Source: Lactarius indigo (Eukaryota > Basidiomycota > Agaricomycetes > Russulales > Russulaceae). From it: DNA of 64,000 bases. Of the stretch, positions 54,976 to 64,000 are shown one piece after another (position 1 is the first letter of the stretch; every line of letters begins with the position of its first letter). A model generated the notes under the pieces. That model searched no databases and was not told where the DNA came from. It worked only from the letters and a program-made list of their open reading frames with translations. Location: contig JAFKAC010000032.1 of assembly GCA_025766275.1 (NCBI GenBank), forward strand, positions 620,001 through 684,000. The letters run 5' to 3'. The position numbers and the translations under genes are program-made.

Positions 54976-56201
54976 ATGCCGTCTTACCCTGCGTCTGCAT
55001 CCCAGTTACTGGGACAGACCATCGATAACGGTGCTCTCAGGATTCAGGCCATTTTGGGTGCGGGGGCATTCGGCGTCGTATACCGCGCCATCGATATCGA
55101 GACCGGTGTACAGTATGCCGTCAAACGTGTCGAGAAGGAGGGCGACGAGTATTATCAGGCTCGCGAGAAACAGCTCCATTCCCGCGTCTCGTCCCACCCC
55201 AACGTGCTCACCTTCCATCGTGAAATTCACGAGGGGCGTTACACCTTCTACGTATACGATCTTTGCGCCGGCGATCTTCACTCGGTCATAAAGAAGGTTG
55301 CGTTCTTTCGCGAGGACGAACTCATCAAGCGTGTGTTTATCCAAATCATCGATGCGCTCGGGTACTGCCACAAACGCGGCGTCTATCACCGGGACCTCAA
55401 ACCGGAGAATATTCTGGTGTCTGCGCTGAGCGGAGATATGGATGTCTTCATCGCCGACTTTGGTCTCGCTACCACTAGCAAGATGACGGCGTCGGCGTGT
55501 GGAACGCCGTGTTTCATGAGTCCAGGTATGCATTCCTCTGGGTTTGCCCACCCCTTCCGCGTTAAACCCCTATTCTAGAGTCGCTGGTGCCTCACCACCA
55601 TCCCTACTCTTCTGCGCAAGGAGACGTTTGGGCACTCGGCTGCATCCTGGCGGAGATGATCGGCAACGACCGACCCTGGTCGATGGCTTCGCCAGAGGAC
55701 AGCGACTACAGCGACTATTTGATGGATCGCACAGTTTTATTCGACATGCTTCCGATCTCTCACACTGCCTATCTCCTCCTGAGAAAAATCTTCTCCACCA
55801 GGCCGGAGCAGCGGCCATCACTCTCCGCCCTCCGCACGGAGGTGCTCATGATGGACACATTCTTCCTCACCGACTCGGAGGCGGAAAATTGCGGATGGGG
55901 AGATCGTATGGAGGAGCAGAAGATGCGCAAGATGCGCGCACGCGGAGTCGTCGCGCCACCATTCCGTCACTCTTCGGATACGTCGTCCTACCGCTTTGAG
56001 ACCTGCAGCCTTGGATCGTCGTCAGGATCGCGGTATTCGTGTGGCTCGTCGTCATCTGCCTTCGATTCGAGCTCAGGCGAGTCGAGCGAGTTACCCGCCA
56101 CACCTCCTGCACCAGTGCCAGAGGTTGTGCGTACAATGGACAAAGCCAGCGGATTAGTGCAGGTCTCGCGCGTAGTCGCGGCCCACTGGCAGACTTGTTG
56201 A
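54976..56201 (+). CDS. Ser/Thr protein kinase, Ran1/Ksp1-like
   Basis: Two exons, 54976-55525 and 55579-56201, with a 53-bp GT-AG intron inside the activation segment; about 390 residues. Kinase motifs in order: glycine loop GAGAFGVVY (about 27-35), VAIK-type lysine in YAVKRVE (about 52), catalytic YHRDLKPEN (about 140), ADFGLAT (about 163), GTPCFMSPES (about 180), DVWALGCIL (about 200), and the subdomain XI Arg in RPEQRPSL. The Ser-rich C-terminal tail of about 110 residues is unstructured. The N-terminal layout LGQTIDNGALRIQAILG resembles fungal Ran1/Pat1 and Ksp1 kinases, which control meiosis or nutrient responses in yeasts; this function is by analogy. The upstream TTG-started extension is not used because the first ATG suits the family. 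It is not obviously linked to the flanking P450s. Confidence 0.9.
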
Positions 56202-57050
56202 TTGATTTCGACTGTTTACATACACCTTGATGGACTTTGGTACGATACGAATGGACCCTTTGGGACTTCTTTACGATACTCTACGATACCAAGTAATTAC
56301 CATATTTAATGCCCCTGGACAGGTATATTGTTACGTACAGCGATACATAATACGATACCAGTTGACGAAACAGGCGTGGATAGCATTCAAGTTTCGTGCA
56401 TCTGAATTCAGATTCTGACCATCAGCCTGGTTAATCCTAAAGTTTAAACCCTCATGTTGAAAACAGTCTAAAGGAAAGAAACTTGGGATCTAAGACCAAT
56501 GCGTCAGCCATCGTGAGAAGGAGAGAAGTTCCTCCTTTTCCTTCACCATAACCAAGTCGATCCGAATGCGAAAGAGATTGAACTATAGTAGATTGAGATA
56601 TAATGACGAGGAAAATGCCATATGGTTTTGAGTTGCAGGCGGGAATGCATTTGGTTCACTGACCACTGCGACGAGAATTTCGAGATATACTTGGGGTTCG
56701 TATTCGAGATTTCTCCGCCACGTAGGACTTGAGTACAATAAATAAAAAGCCCTCAAAGCGAAATCTATCCTTTGAAGGGACTGGCTGTCCTTAATGCCTG
56801 ATGACGGCCGCACTCAAGGTCGAGGCCCGCGCCTGGGCTTCAGGCATCACATGACGACCAATTGCTCGCAGCTACGTTATTCGGCTACTGTACTGTACCT
56901 GACTTCCGACTTGCAGTCAACCTTGCAGTCAACGACTGTCTAACACCGTACTGTTCGGGTTCCTTGTCAGAAGAATGAACGGGAACTGCCAGATTCCCGT
57001 ATATAACAACGTCATGGTTCTTACTCCCGGCGGCTCGCCCTCGTCCCGTC
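56202..57050. other. Intergenic region upstream of P450 6
   Basis: No gene recognised. A TATA-like CGTATATAAC is at 56998-57007, about 50 bp before the ATG at 57051, as in the other array members. Confidence 0.45.
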
Positions 57051-59218
57051 ATGGCGTCCACCTTCATTACAGCGGTAGATGCTATCATGGCATCCCTTTT
57101 ACTTCGCCTCCTAATCGCCTTCCGCGATCACAAGAGAAGAGGAGGGCTCCCTTATCCACCTGGTCCAAAACCATGGCCAATAATCGGCAATTTACTCGAC
57201 TCTCCGAAACAATTGCCGTGGGTCGCGTACACAGAAATGTCTAAGAAACACGGTTTGTGTCATTGCGAGATGCTGTACACCCTTCACTGAAACTAGCTGT
57301 CGCGTTCATAAGGCGACATTCTGTACCTTCACGTTTTTGGACAGTCTGTCGTGGTGCTCTGTTCCCCGTCCGTGGTCAAAGACCTATTTGAAAAACGCGG
57401 AGATATCTACTCGGATCGTCCTGCCTGGCCCATGCCCGAAATGTGCGCAGGATCACTGTCTGTCGGCCGAGTTGCCGTTTCTGTGACACCCCGCTGACCG
57501 TCATCTAACACTGTAGAATGGATGTAGATTGGCTCTCGGCTTTCAGCAGATACGGAGAGGACTGGCGGGTGAGACGAAAGATCGCGGATCGCATCTTTCG
57601 TCCTGGTGCAATGTCTCTATATCACCGGAGGATAGAGGAAAATCCACGCGTATTTCTGGGTCGGCTCTTCGTAGCTCCCGCAGACCTTCGCAACCATACT
57701 GAGCTGTCAGTACTTCTCTCCATTGGCTCATACCGCTCGCTAGAAATGGTGCGGTCTCGCGGATCTCAAGGACAGCTTATCATGTCTCTCGTGTATGGGT
57801 ACGACCTAAAGGAGAACGACGAAATAATCAAGGCTCCGGTGCAACTGCTCCTCATGTTGAGTCTTTTAGTCCTACCTGGAGCAGCTCTAGTAAATCAATT
57901 CCCATTCCGTATGAGTCCCCACTTCGTGAGCACTGTCAGGAACAACTGATAACCCCCTTCAGTCCGACATGTCCTTTCGTGGGTCCCTTGGCTCAGCTAT
58001 GAGTCACTGGCTCGGATAGGCAGGGATCTCGGTCAGAAGATAATGAATGAACCGATCGATTTCGTGAAAAGTGCTATGGTTCGCAGTCACGACGTTTATT
58101 TATGTCGTGTAGTGCATCTTAACTATGACCATCCAGCGAGACGGAACAGCAGTATCATCGCTGGCCCGAGATCAACTCCTGGAGGTGGAGAGTCTGAATG
58201 GCCCCGAGAGGCGAATGCAAGAGGACGTCGTTAAACGAGTACTGGGTTCCATGTATGAACGAGTCGTTCTATCTAATATGAACGAACGAGATGCTGACCG
58301 CGAACATCAGCCGGTGTGGACACAGTGCGTATTTGAGCCTTCGAGTCTCCTTCAACGATTGAGCATATCATCAGGCCACATCCACGACGACCTCCCTCTT
58401 CGTTGCACTTATCCTCTATCCAGAGGTGCAGAGGCGGGCGCAAGCTCAAATCGACTCTGTCGTATCGAGAGATAGGCTTCCAACTTTCGAGGACCGATCG
58501 CGTCTTCCGTACATTGAGGCAATCTGCCATGAGTTGCTCAGGTGGCAAATGGTTGCACCCATGGGTGCGAATTCCTCTCCTGCTCGGCAACCAGTGTATC
58601 CCATTGTTTTTTCAAGGTTTCCCCCATGCATCAACCGAGGACAATGTCTACCGAGGATTCTTCATTCCAAAAGGTTTGCCACGTCCCTAGATTGAAATGG
58701 CTGTGGTCCCCTGCTGACGGCCCGCTTGGTAGGTTCAATGACGATCATTAACTCGTGGTGTGTACTATGGGCTATCTTTCCCGATAGTTTTCCAAGAGAA
58801 AGTTCCTAGGGGGATTCTACACAACCCAGACCTGTATCCGGATCCGGAAAGATTCAATCCCGAGCGATTCCTGAACGAAGATGGAACATTCCGAGACGAC
58901 CCGATGATCTCTCTTGCATTCGGCGGTGGCAAGCGGATCTGTCCTGCACGTCATTTGGTTAACATGTCACTTTTTATGGTCGCCGCCTCTGTACTCTCTG
59001 TGTTCAATGTTAGCAAAGCGAAAGATGAGAACGGTCATGAAATTCCAGTCAGTCCGATGATCGAGGTCAACGCTATCGTATGGTGCGTGACCCTCGCTGC
59101 AGCCGTCTCTTGGCCCTTACTAGCGAACCCTCACAGCTACCCGGCGAAGTTCGAGTGTTCCATCACTCCAAGAGACGAGGTCGCAGAGGATTTGATTAGA
59201 GATAATGTTCAAGCTTGA
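57051..59218 (+). pseudogene. Cytochrome P450 6, two splice sites lost
   Basis: Anchor, hinge YPPGPKPWP, DWRVRRK, GVDTA, CHELLRW, NPERF and heme loop FGGGKRICPARHL (about 58919-58957) follow the array pattern. Intron 3 (57706-57762) ends CGG where the paralogues have CAG; its 57 bases contain no stop, so retention would add 19 residues in frame. The donor after exon 6 is GA instead of GT (58261-58262), and reading through shifts the frame and stops at 58475. All later exons are well preserved (stop at 59216-59218), so the damage is recent or bypassed by an alternative site. The Gly of the Cys-Pro-Gly heme triplet is Ala, an uncommon but tolerated change. Probably non-functional. Confidence 0.75.
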
Positions 59219-60103
59219 CGTTGGATCCCTTGACTCTTGGCTCTTTACAGCTGTACGAATGTCCCACCTGACTTTTGAAATGTATTTTGCTTCTGAGTGG
59301 CATGAAGAGTAGTCGGTATAACTCCACTATTGTCGAGGACAACGTTCGAGAAGGATCGGGCGCTCTTTCTATCTAGCGATGTACCAGTAGGTTTTCGTCT
59401 CGTCCACCTTGATGGAACCGGCTAGTGAGACGATCACATGAAATGATCACGAGCCACTCGGTGTATACTTTGACTCTGCGCCACTAGACGCCTGTGTGTT
59501 TCTGCCCATTTCAGCCTAGGCCCAGGAGGGGCGCCGAGTTGGACCACAGGCGAGTTCCACCTTTCAAAGACCTCAACTCTGGAGCCCACACTGGCGTAGT
59601 CTCTATAAGTGGAGCCACGAAGCTACCTTATCTAGTTGTGTGATAATGGCCAACACGGTAACCCAAGGGGGGCTGGTCGAGACGGCGACGAACTGTCTAT
59701 TGGTTCGAGGTCGAAGCTCGGCGAGAGTGGCTCAGGCACGCGCGGACATTCGGTTTCGGTCTCCGTGTCCCGACCCCGACCCCTGAGCTTTGCTCCTTTT
59801 CCATGCCTTACAGTAGTATCATTCTCGCCACTCGCCATCCCATTTGACCGACGATTGTGAGTAGGTGATTTTCTCGAATCTTCAACACGTCTTTGCTTCT
59901 ACAATTTCGTTCTGTCATGGACACCGACATATACGGTTATCATTTTTGTACATTGTTCTGTGCTTGATGCCACAGAACTTATTCCAAACTGCAAATATAC
60001 TAGTACCTACAATATTTAGAGCTACTCCGACATACCCCTATATGTACTGTACCGGGTTAGAAGAGTGTAACTGCTCCTCTCCCCGCCATCCGCCTCGGAG
60101 GAC
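59219..60103. other. Intergenic region
   Basis: No coding region or repeat that I can support. Confidence 0.4.
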
Positions 60104-60545
60104 ATGCATTTGTCCGTAGCGCTTTTAGACGCTTTCGCGGTTGTAGTTTTTCTAGCCCTTGTTACTGCCTTCGGTTACCGACGCAGCGGGGGCTGCCTCC
60201 CCTGTCCCCCTGGTCCGCGGGAGTTGCCACTAGCCAACCACTTCCTGACCTTTCCGAAGAATTTCGTTTGGCTCACGTTCTCTGATGGGCCAACTGGCGG
60301 CTTTACGACCCTATTTCTTACCCGGAGCTATTCTCCATCAAACCCGAACGCTTCTTTACTCCCGATGGGAGCTTTCGTGACGACACGACCCCTTACTGAC
60401 CTCGGCTTTTGGCTTCGGTCGGCGACTGTGACCTGCCCGCTACTTTGTCGACTCTACCTTGTTCATAGCGGTATCATGCGTCCTTGCCGTCTTCGATGTC
60501 AGCCCTCCCATTGAGCTCAGAGACAGTGGTATCAACTCGAGATAG
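60104..60545 (+). pseudogene. Cytochrome P450 7, N- and C-terminal remnant
   Basis: From the ATG at 60104 there is a P450 anchor and hinge (CPPGPRELP). Near 60305 the sequence jumps to a C-terminal P450 region in another frame: YDPISYPELFSIKPERFFTPDGSFRDD, then after another shift SAFGFGRRL, a TGA at 60429-60431, PARYFVDSTLFIAVSCVLAVFDV. The TGA sits exactly at the heme-ligand cysteine codon (TGC or TGT to TGA). About 1.5 kb of gene between the two ends is deleted. The heme-loop wording differs from the rest of the array, suggesting a different P450 subfamily. Confidence 0.85.
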
Positions 60546-61053
60546 GTCAAAAGGGTTTACTCGGATTAGTATTTAGATTTCTCGCTGATACTCACACTTG
60601 TTGTAGCTGCCCATTAGGATCCAGGTGCACCGTGCACCATCGTACCACAGGCTTGTCGCGCGAGGGATCTTATTATCGCGCCTAACACGGCTGCTTGACG
60701 ACAATGACGAGTGATACCCTGATCAGCAGTGTTAAGCGCAGATAAGATCGAGGAAGCACCCGCAGTTTTTTTGCGGATATCTACTTTGCATTTCTTAGTT
60801 TCCTGTATAGGTAGTCATACTGTTCAGTATGTGGTTCATTGCCACCGCTGCGCCAGTGAGGCACCTCACTGTCGGAAGATCGGTCCGGAATGTCCAGAGT
60901 GAAATAGGTTGATGACTAACACGGTGGCTTACAACAGACAACCAGGCGCTGTGCGCTGTACGAAGGCAAATCACTTACTCGATCCGGTGTCGTCTTCTCT
61001 GAAATATTGGCAGTGCATCATCACCGCTAACACAGTTCTGTCTGTGTCTGCTT
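60546..61053. other. Intergenic region
   Basis: No gene seen. It would include the promoter of the pseudouridine synthase locus. Confidence 0.4.
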
Positions 61054-63273
61054 ATGGTGGGATATAAGTTGCGTCATCTGGCTTCTCTGACTGCTCGCAC
61101 TACAAGCTGGAATCTTCGTTACCTGTTTTCCCCTTCCACACAAACAAGCTTCATCTTCCACTTATCCTCGTATCACCTGCAGACCAATTCAGACACGTCT
61201 TCCGTCGTATGCTTCTCGCCGCCATGGCGCCCGGATGCCGTCCCTGCACCCGCACCCGCACCTGCGCCAGCGCGTCCTGGCTTACGCAAAATCGCACCGT
61301 ACTGGTATCCATATACGACCATGGCCAAGGGTCGTTGGCTCAACCGGGAAATACTCGAAATCGTTTCCACCGAATTTCGTGACCGCTCGATAGAGTACTA
61401 TGTGTGACCCCCCATTCTACCGCGCTCGCTATGCGCTGAAGGGGCCTCCTCTTCTGCAGAGATACGCGCTCGAATCCGCGTCACTACTATCCAACGCAAA
61501 ATTGCCCAAGCCCGGAACCATCGTCCGCAACGGGGACCGGATCGAAAACGTTGTGCATCTCGCCACGAACCTCCTGTCGCCTCTCGACCTGTCAAGATCC
61601 TACACGAGGACCGGGAGAGCGGAATTCATTGTGATAGACAAACCGGGCAGCATCGTGCGTGTGCCACTCGTCGTTCTGCTTCGTTGACCTGACACGCGCC
61701 CTAGCCCGTCCACGCGACTGGTCGCTATTTTTATCTCTCCCTTGTGGAGATCCTTCAGCGAGAATTTGGTACCAAAAAGTCTACAGTAAGGCGGTGTCGA
61801 TCCCCCGTTCCCGAGCGCGTGCTGATTCTTTCGTCTCAGCTGTTAATCGACTTGATCGTCTCACCTCCGGCTTGATGATCATCGGTCTTTCCTCCTCCCG
61901 AGCACACGTACTCTCGCAGGAGTTCGTGCAAGGCGAGGTCAAGAAAGAGTACATAGCGCGCTGCTCAGGCGAGTTTCCGCAAAAGAGGTTGTCGTCGACC
62001 AACCTCTGCTCACTGTCGACCGCCAGATGGGACTGAATATCGTACATCCTGAGGGAAAGGTACGCATGCGCCACCACTCAAAGCATCGCTCTATGTCAGA
62101 TCTTACGTGTCAAGCCTGCGAAAACTATATTCACACGTCTACATTACGACAAAAGCACGAACACGAGCGTACTCCACTGTATGTCATTGTACTTTGATTT
62201 CGACAGGAAGATAATGGCGGGAATCCCGTGCAGGTCGCCCTTTAACAGGTCGCTGTATGTTATCCGCCCTTTTACGGTTTCTGCGTCAAATCGATAATTC
62301 TCCCAGCTCATCAAATTCGCGTACATCTCCAGTACCTCGGATATCCAATGCCAATGACCCCGTTTACTCAGAGACAAAAATTTGGGCGCGTTTTTCGTTC
62401 ATCATTTATACTCCCCTAACCTGACTTGTATACAGGGACCAAATCTTGGAAAAGGAGGCATCGATACGACGCCATCAGATGACCGCACGCCACCAGTCGC
62501 ACCTGCGCATCTCGTCGGAACAGACACTGCAGATTCGACGCGTGTCGCCCCAAAGTCTGATCCTGGGGCTGGGACGTCGGCACTTCCCTCGCCGCAACTT
62601 CTCCCCCGCGAAACCGGCAAAGATATTGGCATGGGTTCACCGGTTCCGCTGTCCGCGGAGGCGGTGGGAGTCATAACTCGCTGCGTAATATGAAGGTAAG
62701 TACCAGTAATCTATGTTTTCGCCTCCTATTCGGTATTCAACCATATTCATCCCGGACCGGAAGGACGAAGACGAGGACTGGTCCCGATGGCGCGATGTCG
62801 TCTTCAAGGCAAAGGGCCGGCTCCACCCGAAGGGCATGCCCGCCCAGAACTACCTCCTCAGAACCGGCGGAAACGAGGCGGGGCCGGCATGGTCCGACGC
62901 CGAAAACCCCACTGACACGCCTCCGGACGAGCAGCAGCAAGCAGTCCGCACCGTTCACGGAAGAGGAAGCCCTCGCGATCCTTGATCCAGCCTCTCCACC
63001 CGCGGAGAACCCGCTCCTGCGAGTCGCGCCTCCCCCAGACGCGCCGACCGAGAGCGGGCGCGCGAAACAAGCCGCCGCCAGATCGCGGTGCAGGAAGAGA
63101 ACGACGGTGCGCTGTACTGCGGCGAGTGCTACTTGCCGCTACACCCGGATCCGTCCCCGGAGCGACTCTACATCTTTCTCCACGCGCTGCGATATACTAC
63201 TAGTCTTGGGGTGTTCGAGACGGAGATGCCCGAGTGGGCCACGGAGGGATGGCAGTGGGAGCGCAGCTCCTGA
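61054..63273 (+). pseudogene. Pseudouridine synthase (RluA superfamily, Pus9/Rib2-like), frame broken
   Basis: The sequence shows the fungal cytosolic tRNA U32 pseudouridine synthase layout. It has an N-terminal leader, PYWYPYTTMAKGRW...FRDRSIEYY (exon 61054-61401), an S4-like region, the catalytic motif VNRLDRLTSGLMI (61836-61874, Asp nucleophile), then HQIRVHLQYLGYP (about 62310). The C-terminus is the family-typical ALYCGECYLPLHPDP...WATEGWQWE ending at 63273. Introns with GT-AG borders are visible (for example 61402-61459 and about 61793-61839). Relative to the expected protein, single-base shifts appear near 61485-61515, 61559, 61618, 61980, 62250 and 62351, several at short homopolymers. 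Taken literally the gene is dead. Sequencing error is an alternative, although the P450s nearby are clean. Confidence 0.7.
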
Positions 63274-64000
63274 GATCTGGACCCCGTTTGTTTTTTACCG
63301 CGATTGCTAGATATATGCAATCAGGATTCAGATGTGGGTACCTGTGGGGTACCCTACAGTACAGTTGAGGAACTAGAGTTCTTGCCCCCGATGACTCGGA
63401 ACCTGCCGAGTGCGGAAAATGCTGGAGTGCGGAAATGCCGAGTGCGGAAATATGCGCATATCGAACAGTTCCTTTGTCACTTCTCGTTCGCGAGAATCTA
63501 AGCGCAATCGTACGCCGAGGCTTCCATGCGAGCAAACGTACAAACCATACAGTACTTTATGGAAGACGCAGTGGCGAATGTACCGAACGACGTAATGGGA
63601 TCTGAAATCTAAGTGATAAAAAGATGTACCTGGGTTGTCGACAAACTTCGGACACATCTCTGCAAGCGTCCACGGCGACTCGCCAATGTTGGGGACTTGC
63701 CAATATTCCCAGAGCTTCTTGTGATGGCCCGGGCGCCAAGTGGTTCACACTTTTTTTCCGAGTCAGTGTAAGAATCGGAACGCTTGGAATCCTGAGTCTC
63801 AGGGGAGTCGGGCAAAAGTCCAAGAACGTATGTACAGTACTAGAGCAATAAATACATGCGACGTCATGAACTTCCATTTCCCCTGGATTTTCAACAGACT
63901 AACTGATTCCTTCACCCATGGACGCAAGGGCTTTGCTATCCACAAAGTCGATGAGAGCCTTGAACCTGTAGTTTTCGGCGAATCTGAATTGGTAGATGCA
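63274..64000 (-). other. Right edge, possible end of a minus-strand gene
   Basis: Minus-strand frames near 64000-63905 (QFRFAENYRFKALIDFVDS) and 63735-63630 (WEYWQVPNIGESPWTLAEM, then an intron-like GTACAT) look coding-like and could be exons of a gene entering from the right. No domain is recognised and the exon chain cannot be proved. Positions 63274-63600 show nothing else. Confidence 0.25.

Noticed and set aside
1..64000. CRISPR arrays, bacterial operons, rRNA or clear tRNA genes
   Set aside because: No regularly spaced repeats, no Shine-Dalgarno-led gene strings and no cloverleaf that I could support. GGTTCGAA-like words at 33456 and 54614 lack an A-box partner.

Overview
The window looks like a chromosome segment of a filamentous basidiomycete, probably a mushroom-forming agaricomycete. 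Host genes carry many 50-60 bp GT-AG introns. There is a tandem array of closely related microsomal cytochrome P450 genes, a Ran1/Ksp1-like kinase and a Pus9/Rib2-type pseudouridine synthase locus. The transposable elements are chromodomain Ty3/gypsy, several Ty1/copia and hAT. There is no operon structure and no bacterial feature.

Positions 509-33343 are one nested transposon tower. An old hAT element (transposase on the minus strand, about 13 exons) was broken in its first exon by a Ty1/copia element (copia-A, 3411-31287, 649 bp LTRs). The pol gene of copia-A was then hit twice within about 25 bp: by a Ty3/gypsy element (4963-12921, 578 bp LTRs, TSD GCGTG) and by a second copia (copia-B, 12946-27185, 609 bp LTRs, TSD TTGTA). 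Copia-B contains an extra LTR of a sister subfamily and a duplicated pol end. It also holds a third complete copia (copia-D, 19724-26552, 537 bp LTRs, TSD GCTAG) in its leader. Removing each element restores the frame of its host. LTR divergence by eye follows the nesting: 5/649 for A, 1/609 for B, 1/537 for D and none seen for gypsy. A minisatellite holding an inverted solo gypsy LTR lies in the 5' flank of the hAT gene.

From 33966 to about 60545 lies a P450 neighbourhood on the plus strand. Four genes can be read through completely (33966, 39929, 43254, 50458). A fifth (57051) has lost two splice sites. Two are fragments (38094, 60104), and two are short, heavily decayed relics. All complete genes share a 12-exon structure with a 14-nt micro-exon that encodes the I-helix oxygen-binding motif. 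Interspersed are an SH3-domain gene with an internal stop, an intact kinase gene at 54976-56201, and coding-like stretches without recognisable function. The right end holds a pseudouridine synthase locus (61054-63273) with several single-base frame breaks, and possibly the edge of a minus-strand gene.

The left half is therefore a heterochromatin-like transposon island built by successive insertions. The right half is a birth-and-death P450 cluster, probably secondary or xenobiotic metabolism. No pathway partner enzymes (synthases, transporters, regulators) are visible beside the P450s.
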